A DNA stretch of 64,000 bases from Acetobacterium sp. Lineage in GTDB: Bacteria; Bacillota; Clostridia; Eubacteriales; Eubacteriaceae. Position numbers and translations under genes: made by a program. Every line of letters begins with the position of its first letter. Within the stretch, counting starts at the first letter, position 1. Below, piece after piece: positions 45,112 to 54,453 of the stretch. Below the pieces are notes generated by a model. That model was not told the DNA's origin and searched no databases. It saw only the letters and a program-made list of their open reading frames with translations. Location of the stretch: the NCBI RefSeq assembly GCF_030652775.1, contig NZ_JAUSPS010000097.1, positions 62,001 to 126,000 of the forward strand. Direction: 5' to 3'.

Positions 45112-45741
45112 TTATCTAACTAGTTCTTTGGCCTTTACCGCAGCGCTACCGGCATCTGCTGCATAGCCATCGGCTCCAATTTCGGCGGCGAATTCCGGCG
45201 TTACTGGAGCGCCGCCCACAATCACCTTGCATCCAGTCAGTCCGCTGGCTTTAATGGTTTGAACCGCCTCTTTTAAAGCTGGCATCGTGGTGGTCAATAA
45301 TCCCGAACAGGCAATTAATGTGACCTTTTCATTTTCTTTAGCGGCTTCCACAAATCTCGCCGCAGGCACATCCACGCCCAGATCAACCATGGTAAACCCG
45401 GCGCTTTCAATCATCATCGAGACCAGGTTTTTGCCGATATCATGGAGATCGCCAGCGACGGTTCCGATCACACAGGTTCCCAGTGACGCTGAAGTATCGC
45501 CAGCCATCAGCGGTCTGATCACATCTACCCCTTTTGACATGGCTTTGGCGGCAATCAGCATTTCCGGCACGAATATATCTCCAGCAGAAAATTTATCACC
45601 CACCACGCTCATGGAATCCACCATAGCCTGAAGAATTTCTGCTGGCTGGCCGCCGGCATCTAATGCTTCCTGTACGGCTAATCCAATCATTTTGGACTTG
45701 CCTGTTTCCACCAATTCTTTCACATCTTGAATTTTTGACAT
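45112..45741 (-). CDS. Corrinoid (methylcobamide-binding) protein of a methyltransferase system
   Basis: 209 residues. Helical cap (about 1-85) and cobalamin domain with GDLHDIGKNLVSMMI giving the lower-axial His, then IACSGLLTTTMPALKE and VIVGGAPVTPEFAAEIGADG. It is the first gene of the first methyltransferase set, with GGAGG 8 bases before the ATG. It is clearly paralogous to the corrinoid protein at 40802-41461. Confidence 0.92.
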   Translation of the reverse strand: MSKIQDVKELVETGKSKMIGLAVQEALDAGGQPAEILQAMVDSMSVVGDKFSAGDIFVPEMLIAAKAMSKGVDVIRPLMAGDTSASLGTCVIGTVAGDLHDIGKNLVSMMIESAGFTMVDLGVDVPAARFVEAAKENEKVTLIACSGLLTTTMPALKEAVQTIKASGLTGCKVIVGGAPVTPEFAAEIGADGYAADAGSAAVKAKELVR

Positions 45742-46109
45742 CCTTTTTTCCTCCTATTATAGTCGATTTTTGTCAATTTGTTGGCTAACGATTTTGAAAT
45801 ATCCAGTTTATTTTCTTACTGGCTCATCAGGTCTCGGACATACTTTTTCTCCAAATCTGAAATGCTTAACCACCTTTTTATTTATTTTGTAATATCTGTA
45901 TTATATATAAATAAAAGCACCGATTAAATGGACAAAGTCACATCATTTTATGACAATTGCAGCTTGTTTTCCGAAATTTATTTGAGTTCTATAAAAAAAG
46001 GACTATTCAAACATGGAAATGACAATAATAGGATTATTCCGACCTTACTTTGATGCGACAGCATTATCTAGTTATTTAGTCACTGATCTGTTTATTCCTT
46101 TAAAATAAA
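45742..46109. other. Leader and intergenic region upstream of the corrinoid operon
   Basis: 370 AT-rich bases. It must hold the promoter of the corrinoid gene, but only a weak TATAAT (minus strand, about 45900) was seen, without a good -35. No riboswitch fold or gene was recognised. Confidence 0.4.
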
Positions 46110-46148
46110 GAAAAGGTCAATCCTTAAGTGCTTAGGATTGACCTTTAT
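46110..46148. terminator. Bidirectional terminator
   Basis: Stem AAAGGTCAATCC with its complement GGATTGACCTTT, plus inner TAAG/CTTA pairs. It follows the acyltransferase-like gene on the minus strand by 130 bases. Confidence 0.85.
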
Positions 46149-46279
46149 AAAAGATTATGTTTCACTTCGGCCTCAAGCAAGAGCTTTTCAACTTGATGAA
46201 ATTTAACATCTGTCGGTTTTCTGATGTTCTCGACTTTCAGGAGCCTACATGTTCAATTGTTCGACAAATAAGCTACTTC

Positions 46280-46768
46280 TTATTTACACCCGATTCGTGC
46301 GACAATCCGCACAATCCGCGGTCGATTATACCGCTGGGCAATCACACAGGGCAGATTAATGACCAGGGCGTAGATCAGCATATAGAGAATCACGATCGGC
46401 GGCGTAAAAAAGCCGAAGACCCAGAAGGGTAGAATCGCCAGCCAGTGGATCATTTCGGCCCGGCAGGATTCCAGTAGGTATTTATCAAGATTATCTTTTT
46501 TAAAACTGACCAGCTTTTTCTTTTCAAAACCGCCCTTGACCAACGATCCACCATCGGGCAGGTATTTTTTCCAGTGTCGCACCCGGAACCACTTTTCATA
46601 GATCTCGCCATCGTTTTCCCAGGGATGCGTCCGGTAGAACCAGGCAGCGTAGTCAAACCAGCGATCCGGCAGGCGAGTGCAGATCATGGCAGCGCTTACC
46701 ATCAGAAACGGCCAAACGATAAAACACAGGAGAATTGTCAGCCCCTGGGGCAGAAAAATGATTTGCAT
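46280..46768 (-). CDS. CrtO-like glycosyl carotenoid acyltransferase family protein
   Basis: 162 residues with two or three membrane helices (about 8-30, 108-145). The central soluble part has WFYRTHPWENDGEIYEKWF and WKKYLPDGGSLVKGGFEKK, and the C-terminal YNRPRIVRI motif is that of the glycosyl-4,4'-diaponeurosporenoate acyltransferase family. It would attach a fatty acyl group to a glycosylated carotenoid-type lipid in the membrane. GAGGAG precedes the ATG. It is the last gene of a three-gene operon. Confidence 0.75.
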   Translation of the reverse strand: MQIIFLPQGLTILLCFIVWPFLMVSAAMICTRLPDRWFDYAAWFYRTHPWENDGEIYEKWFRVRHWKKYLPDGGSLVKGGFEKKKLVSFKKDNLDKYLLESCRAEMIHWLAILPFWVFGFFTPPIVILYMLIYALVINLPCVIAQRYNRPRIVRIVARIGCK

Positions 46769-46782
46769 GATCTTCTCCTCTC

Positions 46783-47958
46783 TTATTTATCCAGGCGAAT
46801 TTCCCGGTCTTTCCAGATAACCGGCTGACCTAATATTTTTTTAGCCATTGATCTCAAAAAAATCAGCAGATAGAAAATCAGCAGCAGCGGATAAAAGAAG
46901 ATGCTGCTCACCGAAAAGCTACCAATATGCCGGGCGATGCGGATCAGCTCCAGCACCCAAATGGCGTAAAACACTGCCAGTATCCCGGCCCAGAGCCACT
47001 GCTGCCAGACCAAATTAAGAGCCAGATAAAGCGGTGCCGAGGCAACCGCAGTGATCCAGAAAAAGACCAGCACTAAAATCAGCAGCGGCGTTTTCGCCAC
47101 CCCGGCGGCCTGATTTTTGGTCCAGCCCTGAACCAGCTCCCGCAACCCGCCGCCATACATCCGATAGGAAACGTCGTGATCCCCCAGAAACAGGGCAAAG
47201 GAAATGTCTTTTTCACGGAGTTCTTCACCCAGCGCCATATCATCGACGATGCTGTCTTTAATGGCGGCATGACCGCCGACCGCCTGGTAATCGGCCTGAC
47301 TGATTAAGATCACCGGGCCATAGAGGCCGATCTGATAGGGATGGCTGCTTTTTTTATTTTTTTGTTTTAGATTTTTTTGCTCTTGTTTTTTTTGATCACG
47401 CCCCGCCGGCAAACCCAGACCATTGGCGCCCATCTGAATGCAATTAAAAAACAACGACAAGGCTTCGGTTTTGTTCTCGATCTGATGATAGGGCATCACC
47501 GAGATCACTCGGCCGGTCCTTTGATGGGCCTTTAACAACTTGCCGAGACCCGCCAAGCTAAGCCGGACATCGGCGTCCAGAAATAAAAGCAGCTCCCCGG
47601 TGGCGGCGTCCCCGCCCTGCTGACAAGCCCAGGACTTGCCCAGCCAGCCGGCCGGTTTTGGGGCCGCAGTAATCAGCCGGGTCCCAAAAGCCGTAGCGAT
47701 GCTGGCGGTTTGATCGCTGGAGCCGTCATCGACGCAGATAATTTCGTGAATGTCGAGCGTCTGGTTTCTTAAACCTCCCAGCAGTAAGGCCAGGTTTTTT
47801 TCTTCGTTCCGAGCCGGGATAATAATCGAAAGCCGGGCCGATTTTGGGATCGGGCCGTTCGCTTCTTTCGGATTAACTCCTTCCAACTCGGGAAAGCGGT
47901 GAAAAAGAATCCAACTGGCCGCCAGCCCCAGCATGATCATACCACTGACGATGATCAT
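46783..47958 (-). CDS. CrtQ-like family 2 glycosyltransferase
   Basis: 391 residues. An N-terminal helix precedes the GT2 domain (LSIIIPARNEEKNLALLLGG, ICVDDGSSDQTA, LLFLDADVRLS as the DxD site). The middle has GLYGPVILISQADYQAVGGH and DDMALGEELRE, and three or four C-terminal helices follow at about 290-375. A lysine/glutamine-rich insert near 197-212 is unusual. In staphylococci CrtQ glucosylates a carotenoid acid. Its start overlaps the stop of the desaturase gene by 4 bases. Confidence 0.8.
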   Translation of the reverse strand: MIIVSGMIMLGLAASWILFHRFPELEGVNPKEANGPIPKSARLSIIIPARNEEKNLALLLGGLRNQTLDIHEIICVDDGSSDQTASIATAFGTRLITAAPKPAGWLGKSWACQQGGDAATGELLLFLDADVRLSLAGLGKLLKAHQRTGRVISVMPYHQIENKTEALSLFFNCIQMGANGLGLPAGRDQKKQEQKNLKQKNKKSSHPYQIGLYGPVILISQADYQAVGGHAAIKDSIVDDMALGEELREKDISFALFLGDHDVSYRMYGGGLRELVQGWTKNQAAGVAKTPLLILVLVFFWITAVASAPLYLALNLVWQQWLWAGILAVFYAIWVLELIRIARHIGSFSVSSIFFYPLLLIFYLLIFLRSMAKKILGQPVIWKDREIRLDK

Positions 47959-49664
47959 CGTCGGGCTCCCGATTCATCACTGGACCGACCTGATCGGCGC
48001 TGTTTTTTGAGCTGTTTGATCACCCCATCCGCTGCCAGCTTACCAGTCAGGATCGATACCGGCAGCCCCGAGGGACTGAATGTCCATTGCCCGGCCTGAT
48101 AAATATGGGGTAGCGGGGTTTCAATGGTTTTGGCAATTTTTCGAAAAACGCTCACTGCCGGTAATTTCCCGGCTTTCGCATCGTCGGGAAATGCCCAACC
48201 GGTGATGGCTCCGCCGGAATTCCCGGTGAGTCGCTCAATCGTTAAGGGGGTGGAACTGAAGCATTGCTCAACCTGCTCGGTCAAGCCGGGAAAAACGCTG
48301 TTCTCCAGCACTGCCAGGATCTGCTCTTCGCATAAGTCTTTAAAATCCCGATACCAGCCCGCTTCAGCAATGGCTTTGACTAATCGATAATCCATTAAGG
48401 TGCTGACAATCACCCCAGTTTTCCCGGCTGGAGCCAGGGCCGGATCCCGGAGCGCCGGGCAGGAAATCTCATAGGTGGTGAGCTCCAGATATTCCCGTAC
48501 CCAGGCTTTCAAAGCGGTCTGTTGATCGGCCGCTGACCGGGTCGGATCGGCCAGCACCGCCGGCCAGTGTTCCGACTGGATAGCTGAAAGCCCGGCCTTG
48601 CTGGGGGTGTAAAAACAATGGGGGCCGCAGCGCCGGGCAAAATAGGGGGGTTCCAGATTAACTCCGAGATAGACGGTCAAGATCGAATCCCCGCCGCAAT
48701 TTTCGTGGATCTTTTGTTGCTGTTCCCAAACCCGGGAGCCAAGTTCCCCTGATTTCGCATCATCAACGGCCTTATAAAGCGCTTTCATATCGCCGCACCA
48801 GATCAGTTCCTGATAGCCGAAGCGACGGCCATCCCGAGTCATTACCTGTCGGGTGCGGATATCGATCTGACTGATTTCAGTACCCAGCACCAGCTCGCCC
48901 TGGTGGGCGGCAATAAAATCACGCATGGCGGTCACCAGCCGCCCAGTACCACCGATGAGATAACTGTAATCGCTGTACAAACCAAAATAACTGAGGGCAA
49001 AAAAAGTCGGCATCTTTTCAAAAAAATGCTGGCTGATGACATCAATTATGGCCTGATTTTTAGTAAAACGCAGCAGATAGCTTTCAATCGGTTCATTAAG
49101 CTTCTGAGCTTTGCGGATATTCACCTGATATTTAAGCAACCAGGGCAACAGGGTTTTAAACAGATACTCCTTGTCCATGGTCAGATCCATAAACAGCGGA
49201 TTTTCAATGCCGTAGAGCACATCCATATAACCGGTAACTTTACGGATTTCGTCGATAATAGCAGCAATTTCCGCTTGATTATCGGGAAATTTTGCGCTCA
49301 GCATGGTGGCGTAAGCAGCCAGACTTTCTACCCCTTCTAAGGTCATCTGAGTATCTTCAATACCGATGACCACCGGGTTATTAACAAACTCCAGGGCAAT
49401 CCCCAGCTGCGCAAGCATCGGCAAAACAATTCCTGAGTTTTCAAAAGCTCGAATGCCGGCGTCAAAGCTAAAGCCCTGGCGGCAAAAGCTCCCCACTAGA
49501 CCCCCGGGTTTTTCGCTTTTTTCACAAAGCAGGGTGGTATAGCCGGCTTTGGACAGATAAGCAGCGCTGGTCAAACCAGCCATCCCGGCGCCCACGACAA
49601 TCACATCGTAAGTGTTTCCTGCTTCTCTGGTTTCCCTTTTATCTGCTGTTTTTAAATCTTTCAT
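47955..49664 (-). CDS. CrtI/CrtN-type FAD-dependent desaturase or oxidase
   Basis: 569 residues, longer than staphylococcal CrtN or CrtP (about 500). FAD site YDVIVVGAGMAGLTSAAYLS at about 19-38, then CEKSEKPGGLVGSF, and C-terminal IYQAGQWTFSPSGLPVSI typical of the phytoene desaturase family. The ATG at 49664 is preferred because GGAGG and the AGGCGG tract lie before it. It heads an operon with the glycosyltransferase and acyltransferase. No squalene/phytoene-synthase gene (crtM) is in the window, so the isoprenoid substrate is unclear. In an anaerobe it must act without oxygen. Confidence 0.8.
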   Translation of the reverse strand: MKDLKTADKRETREAGNTYDVIVVGAGMAGLTSAAYLSKAGYTTLLCEKSEKPGGLVGSFCRQGFSFDAGIRAFENSGIVLPMLAQLGIALEFVNNPVVIGIEDTQMTLEGVESLAAYATMLSAKFPDNQAEIAAIIDEIRKVTGYMDVLYGIENPLFMDLTMDKEYLFKTLLPWLLKYQVNIRKAQKLNEPIESYLLRFTKNQAIIDVISQHFFEKMPTFFALSYFGLYSDYSYLIGGTGRLVTAMRDFIAAHQGELVLGTEISQIDIRTRQVMTRDGRRFGYQELIWCGDMKALYKAVDDAKSGELGSRVWEQQQKIHENCGGDSILTVYLGVNLEPPYFARRCGPHCFYTPSKAGLSAIQSEHWPAVLADPTRSAADQQTALKAWVREYLELTTYEISCPALRDPALAPAGKTGVIVSTLMDYRLVKAIAEAGWYRDFKDLCEEQILAVLENSVFPGLTEQVEQCFSSTPLTIERLTGNSGGAITGWAFPDDAKAGKLPAVSVFRKIAKTIETPLPHIYQAGQWTFSPSGLPVSILTGKLAADGVIKQLKKQRRSGRSSDESGARR

Positions 49665-49757
49665 CTCAACCGCCTCCATTTACGTCATCAATCAGTCAAT
49701 CCCGGCTTTCATTTAACCGATTTGCTGATCGTTATATTTTTGTAATCTATTCATTTC

Positions 49758-49783
49758 ATACCCTGAATCATTATCATAAAAAC
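49758..49783 (-). promoter_or_regulatory. Sigma-B-like promoter of the desaturase-glycosyltransferase operon
   Basis: On the minus strand GTTTTT (49783-49778), 14 bases, GGGTAT (49763-49758). This resembles the general-stress sigma-B pattern GTTTAA-N14-GGGTAT. The block TAATGATTC(A/G)GGGTATGAA is shared with the region before the other CrtI-family gene. Confidence 0.5.
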
Positions 49784-50135
49784 ATAGGTTTACCTAATTT
49801 TACTGTTAAAATGGTCAGTTTGAGGAGGCCGCCTTTGATTCGCTGGTTTTTTTCCAGAACCGCCGCCTTTTTAAATTCGAGCTCTTCATTCTGTGCATAA
49901 ATTCGCCTCTTTTTATTTGTGATAACAGTATCTTTCAGTCTCAGATTCACACGTTTCATTGAGAGAAAAACATGTTAAGCAAGCCTGGAACCGTCAGTTT
50001 TTACTCATATTGAGAAAAAATTAAAAGCCGATTTTTGATAAATTAGTTTTTAGCGTTATCTTAAGGCCATGTGGTTGGCGTGATTTTATCAATAAATCGG
50101 GTAAGTAATAACTATACCTAAGGAGGCTCAATAAT
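49784..50135. other. Intergenic region between the desaturase operon and the baeRF-type gene
   Basis: 350 bases. A 61-codon minus-strand frame (about 49774-49959) is rich in Lys and Leu but has no ribosome site and overlaps the desaturase promoter, so it is not called. The right end carries the AAGGAGG site of the next gene. Confidence 0.4.
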
Positions 50136-51272
50136 ATGAAATATCAATTTGTTAAAGAATTTCCCCATCCCATTATGGAAAAAGGAAAACGCCCGGTTAT
50201 CTCCATTTATATTAATACCCATATTCCAAAACCGGATCGACATGAAAATCCGATTCGTTTCAAGAATCTTGTGCGAGAAGCCCAGGACGCTTTAAAGAAA
50301 AAAGAAGTTCGAGGCTTTAAAGATCTGTTTTCTCTTTTCGACGAAATGGTCGATAATGCTATCTTCTGGGAAGGTGCTACCGAAGGAATGGCCATTCTGG
50401 CGGATGAAGAAGAATGTATTGTTTATAAACTGCCCATCGACGTTACCAGCCGAGCCATCGTATCCGATAGCTTCTATATAAATCCGCTTTTGAAAAGCTA
50501 TCAGCAAAAAGGCCGGTACCACGTTCTCGGTCTCAACCGCGATCGTTTTTTTCTCTATAATGCTGATCTTAATGGCATTCATGAGATTTCATTGGATGAA
50601 AAGGACTCCACCCTTGAAGGTGTTTTAGGAACTCAATTAACATCAAGCGACCTGTCCCATTCCAGTCTGGGTGGGGATCAAGCCACCTATCATGGCTATG
50701 GCGGCGCAAAGGATGAGAAAAAAATCGATGAAGAAAAATTCTTTCGTCATGTGGATAACTTCGTTCAGGAGAAATATTCCATGCCGTATAAAATACCCCT
50801 CATCCTCGTTGGGCTCGACGAACATCAGGGCGAACTACGAAAGCTATCAAAAAATCCATATCTAATCAAAGAAGGCATTAAAACTGATATTGACGCAATG
50901 GACAAAAAAATGCTTCATGCATCGGTTCAAAATGTCATGACAAAACTTTTCAACCAGCAATTAAAAGAACGCATGGAAATATTTAACCAGGCCCATGCAA
51001 AAGATATGGGTTCGGATGATGCGGTTCAAATTGCCAGAGCCATCATGGAAAAACGCGTGGAAGTCCTTTATATAGAAGAAAACACCGTCCGCCCGGGCAG
51101 CTATGATCTGAGTCTCGGAACCATTACCGAAGGGGTGTCACCAGATTCTTACATCGGCGACATTTACGACGAAATGGCTGAAGCAGTTCTTAGTCAAGGT
51201 GGCGAATTGTTAATTATAAAGAAGGCTGATATGCCAACCGAAAGCGATATTGCAGCGGTATACCGATTCTAA
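50136..51272 (+). CDS. baeRF-type (archaeo-eukaryotic release-factor-like) protein
   Basis: 378 residues, soluble. PVISIYINTHIPKPDRHENPIRFKNLVREAQ at the N-terminus, the central GRYHVLGLNRDRFFLYN strand and the C-terminal AEAVLSQGGELLIIKKADMP followed by IAAVYRF are the layout of bacterial members of the archaeo-eukaryotic release factor superfamily (baeRF), which resemble eRF1 domains. They are thought to act on stalled ribosomes or nucleotides, but function is unproven. AAGGAGG precedes the ATG, and a terminator follows. Confidence 0.7.
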   Translation: MKYQFVKEFPHPIMEKGKRPVISIYINTHIPKPDRHENPIRFKNLVREAQDALKKKEVRGFKDLFSLFDEMVDNAIFWEGATEGMAILADEEECIVYKLPIDVTSRAIVSDSFYINPLLKSYQQKGRYHVLGLNRDRFFLYNADLNGIHEISLDEKDSTLEGVLGTQLTSSDLSHSSLGGDQATYHGYGGAKDEKKIDEEKFFRHVDNFVQEKYSMPYKIPLILVGLDEHQGELRKLSKNPYLIKEGIKTDIDAMDKKMLHASVQNVMTKLFNQQLKERMEIFNQAHAKDMGSDDAVQIARAIMEKRVEVLYIEENTVRPGSYDLSLGTITEGVSPDSYIGDIYDEMAEAVLSQGGELLIIKKADMPTESDIAAVYRF

Positions 51273-51310
51273 AAATGCCTGCGTAAAATAATACCCACAC
51301 GCCCAAACTG

Positions 51311-51361
51311 AAAGGACCAGTTACCCAGTTTTCTAAGAAAACGAGTAGCTGGTCCTTTTAT
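51311..51361 (+). terminator. Terminator after the baeRF-type gene
   Basis: Stem AAAGGACCAG / CTGGTCCTTT, with additional inner pairing, followed by TATAA. The T tract is short. Confidence 0.75.
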
Positions 51362-51514
51362 AAGTCAAGTAACCGGGCACCCTCCGAAAAACGGCTATAA
51401 AAAAGCTCGCTTTCTTAAATCGTGAATGAATATGCACTAGACACAAAATGGCTGACTTTTGTGAAAGATGTGTGCCACCCCCGCAAGACCGCCATCCCAG
51501 GGTTGTTCCCTGTT

Positions 51515-52816
51515 TCAGCGCTGACCAACATTCTTGCTTGGTAAATTCATAATACCATCCTTTTTTTTCGTGATCAGGTCGATGTCCATTGTGTGAACAT
51601 ATTCAGAGATACAACTCGAATAGACATACTCCGAAAATTCTTTTAGCACCACCTGATTATACAGGGATGCCCGTCTGCTGATGATTTCCAGGGCCTCAAA
51701 TAAGGCTAGTACCAATGATAAATCCGCCTTGCCGTAGTGCACAATCTGGTAAAAGGTGAAATAGATATCGTTGCGGAAATCCACGCTTTGATAAATAATG
51801 GCAGCCTTTGATTCTTTCGTCTGGATGATGGTATAATGACCATCAATGCCCGCCAATTTTCCCAGCAGCACGCCGAGCATCCGAATACAGCGGATCGCCG
51901 TGTAAGGATCATTAATGCCCGTCGAAATCGCCCGCAATGAAATCTCGATAATCTTCTGCAATGAAAAAATGTAATCATTATAGGCGTATCGTTCATCTTT
52001 AATCGAGAAACAATTAGCTAATTGGCTGCTTAAATTCTCATCTGTTTTGCCCTGAGGATAATAATAGGCGATTCGTTGCTTTTCCGACAGATAATCCCCA
52101 ATTTTCGAATCGATCAATATCTTGCAGTCCAGGTCTTTAATTAAGTTCCACATCAAATCAAAGTTCATTAGATCTAAATAACCATTTTTTCTGGCAAAGA
52201 TCTCAATTTGAAAATCACGGGGATCAAAACTGTACTGGTCCATTCGTTTCTTGTCTTTTAAGAATGCAAGGGTACTTTCGATGGCTTGATTTGATTCATT
52301 ATATAATCGTTCAATCAGTTTATTGGCTTGTATCGATGACGACACGGTGTAGACAAAAATGATGAAGTAGATAATGCAGAGGATGGAATATAGTACGGCA
52401 ACGGTGGCCCCAATCACCCAATAATTGAGGTGAACATTGCGCATAAACAACAGATTTGTAATGCAGTAAAAGAAACCGCCGACATAGATTCCCATAACTT
52501 GCATGGTGCTTTTATTCGTCAGGAAATTTTCCACCACCCGGGGGGAAAATTGCGAGGAGTACATCGTCAGCACAATTAAAATCGTTGAAAAAGTAAAGGT
52601 TGTGATGGTCAAAAGAACCCCGGCCAGCAATCCCAAAATCTCTTTTGCCAAAGCAACGGTGGTAAACAATAATTCTGGAATGTAGGGTTGAATTGGCAAG
52701 GTTCTGTTGTCGATCAGAATGACAAGAATCGACAATAATAAAGAACCCAAAAGATACCCACCTAAAATAATCCACATTTTGTTATTTTTAAACAACATTA
52801 TTATTTTTTGAACCAT
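51515..52816 (-). CDS. DUF2254 family membrane protein
   Basis: 433 residues. Four membrane helices at about 12-170 (LGGYLLGSLLLSILVILI, AKEILGLLAGVLLTITTFTFS) are followed by a long soluble part with ISLRAISTGINDPYTAIRCI, the conserved SxGINDP motif of DUF2254. The function is unknown. It is 9 bases downstream of the small membrane protein gene and probably in one operon with it. Confidence 0.8.
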   Translation of the reverse strand: MVQKIIMLFKNNKMWIILGGYLLGSLLLSILVILIDNRTLPIQPYIPELLFTTVALAKEILGLLAGVLLTITTFTFSTILIVLTMYSSQFSPRVVENFLTNKSTMQVMGIYVGGFFYCITNLLFMRNVHLNYWVIGATVAVLYSILCIIYFIIFVYTVSSSIQANKLIERLYNESNQAIESTLAFLKDKKRMDQYSFDPRDFQIEIFARKNGYLDLMNFDLMWNLIKDLDCKILIDSKIGDYLSEKQRIAYYYPQGKTDENLSSQLANCFSIKDERYAYNDYIFSLQKIIEISLRAISTGINDPYTAIRCIRMLGVLLGKLAGIDGHYTIIQTKESKAAIIYQSVDFRNDIYFTFYQIVHYGKADLSLVLALFEALEIISRRASLYNQVVLKEFSEYVYSSCISEYVHTMDIDLITKKKDGIMNLPSKNVGQR

Positions 52817-52825
52817 GACTTCACC

Positions 52826-53173
52826 CTAATCTGAATCCGTTCTTTCACTTCCAAACCGGAATGCCACGTACTCAATGATCATCCCGTATGCAATACCCGC
52901 TAAAAAGCTCACGATGTCGATGAAACCTGTCGAACTGTAGTAGGCAAAGGATACGATCAGGCCCAGAACGGCGCCGCGGCCAAGCAGCTTTGGAATGCCG
53001 GTATGTAACCAGGGCAAGCCGATCACAAGTCCCATCAACAGCCGATTGTACCACAGGGCAAACAGCAAGTAGACTTCCATTTGAAACCCGAATCTTACCA
53101 ACGCACCAATGATACAAAATACACCCAGAACAGCACCAGTTAATAGGGAAACTTTCATTCTCTTTGACATCAT
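52826..53173 (-). CDS. Small membrane protein
   Basis: 115 residues with about four membrane helices (LTGAVLGVFCIIGALVRFGF, LLFALWYNRLLMGLVIGLP, AVLGLIVSFAYYSS, IVSFLAGIAYGMIIEYVAF). GGAGG lies 12 bases before the ATG used here; a TTG four codons earlier is too close to it. No family was recognised. It is probably cotranscribed with the DUF2254 gene. Confidence 0.6.
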   Translation of the reverse strand: MMSKRMKVSLLTGAVLGVFCIIGALVRFGFQMEVYLLFALWYNRLLMGLVIGLPWLHTGIPKLLGRGAVLGLIVSFAYYSSTGFIDIVSFLAGIAYGMIIEYVAFRFGSERTDSD

Positions 53174-53480
53174 CTTTATCGTCAACCTCCTTGAAAAGAT
53201 TTGAATTGATTTGACTTTGAAGGGCTATTTTATTGTCATACCGCCTAAAAAAATTTTAAGTGATGGCAAATTTCTTAACATACTTTACCCTAAACATACT
53301 TTAAAACCATCACAAACATATGAAACATTTACATCCATCGCTATCGGGTCTTCGACCGCTGGAACTGCGAAAGTATATCATTACCATTTATTGCATCGAT
53401 CATCTCCGATTTAAATCTTCTTAATCTTTAGATATCTCTCTTATATCATTAAATATTCTTTCGTCATCACTAACCGTTTT
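53174..53480. other. Intergenic stretch, nothing recognised
   Basis: About 300 AT-rich bases between the MscS gene and the small membrane protein gene. Short frames on both strands lack ribosome sites. No hairpin with a T tract was seen after the MscS stop. Confidence 0.4.
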
Positions 53481-54374
53481 CTATAATTTCATTTCCAAGG
53501 GCGGTATTTTTGTCAGCGCAATCGTTGTCGAAGCCAGTTCTACCTGGTTTGAACTGGCTTCAACCTGCTCAAGAATTTTTGTAAATAATTGATCCTTTAC
53601 CCCGACTCGCTTTTTATAGTCCACCACATATCTTAGGCTAAACTCAACCCAGTTATCATTAGCAATAATGGTTACCGTGGGATGGGTTGAGGCGTTTTCA
53701 ATCATAAACTTTTTCAGCATGATTTCCCATTGCTTTTCTGCTTCAACTGAATATTCACCAACCACTTCCTGACCGACATCAAAAATAATTTTTCTTGCCA
53801 AAGTGTAATTACTTCCGTATTGAATCGGAACTTTAATTTCATCCCAAAGAAACGGAAAATCCGCCGAGTAATTGTATACGGGCTCTTTAAAAACAAAGCT
53901 ATTGGCGATTCTGACAATTCTGCCATTATATAAATCAGCCTCGACCCATCCGCCGATTTCCATGATAGTGGTTCGCAATACGCCGACATCAATTACGTCC
54001 CCTTTAATGCCTCCCAGCATCACCCGATCCCCTGTCTTATATATGTCTGTTAACAAAATCGAAATCCATCCGGCGATACTGACAATTACCTCCTGTAAGG
54101 CAAAAGCAATCCCTGCTCCGACAATCCCGAAAAAGACTGCCAGGGTTCCCAGACTTTCGCGATAAATGATAGAGATCAACAACAGGATTAAAAAATATCC
54201 CACAGCGTTGATGGCTTTTTTGCTTCGGTAGGAATTATTATTATCTTTAATATGTCTGATTAGGCGCGATCGAATCAGGTTTTTCACCGTCAAAATGAAG
54301 ATCACACCTACTACAACCATTATTAGTTGTAGTACATATGGATTTTTCGTCACCAGCTCGGTATATTTTTCCAT
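53481..54374 (-). CDS. MscS-family mechanosensitive channel
   Basis: 297 residues. Three membrane helices (about 14-32, 53-70, 75-110) end in the pore-lining GIVGAGIAFALQEVIVSIAGW. The beta domain has YKTGDRVMLGGIKGDVIDVGVLRTTIMEI and VYNYSADFPFLWDEI, as in YnaI/MscS homologs. It opens under membrane tension to release solutes. GGAGG precedes the ATG. A 16-codon ORF with a good ribosome site lies 80 bases upstream on the same strand. Confidence 0.85.
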   Translation of the reverse strand: MEKYTELVTKNPYVLQLIMVVVGVIFILTVKNLIRSRLIRHIKDNNNSYRSKKAINAVGYFLILLLISIIYRESLGTLAVFFGIVGAGIAFALQEVIVSIAGWISILLTDIYKTGDRVMLGGIKGDVIDVGVLRTTIMEIGGWVEADLYNGRIVRIANSFVFKEPVYNYSADFPFLWDEIKVPIQYGSNYTLARKIIFDVGQEVVGEYSVEAEKQWEIMLKKFMIENASTHPTVTIIANDNWVEFSLRYVVDYKKRVGVKDQLFTKILEQVEASSNQVELASTTIALTKIPPLEMKL

Positions 54375-54453
54375 ATAGCCCCTCCTCTATGTAGCTTCGA
54401 CATTTTTCAAATTATCCTGATCAACCGCCACTGCTACTCGTAAGTGTCCATTC

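Noticed and set aside
45742-46109. Cobalamin riboswitch before the corrinoid operon
   Set aside because: No B12-box-like sequence or matching helices were seen.
49774-49959. 61-codon minus-strand frame before the desaturase operon
   Set aside because: No ribosome site, lysine-rich low-complexity product, and it overlaps the sigma-B-like promoter.
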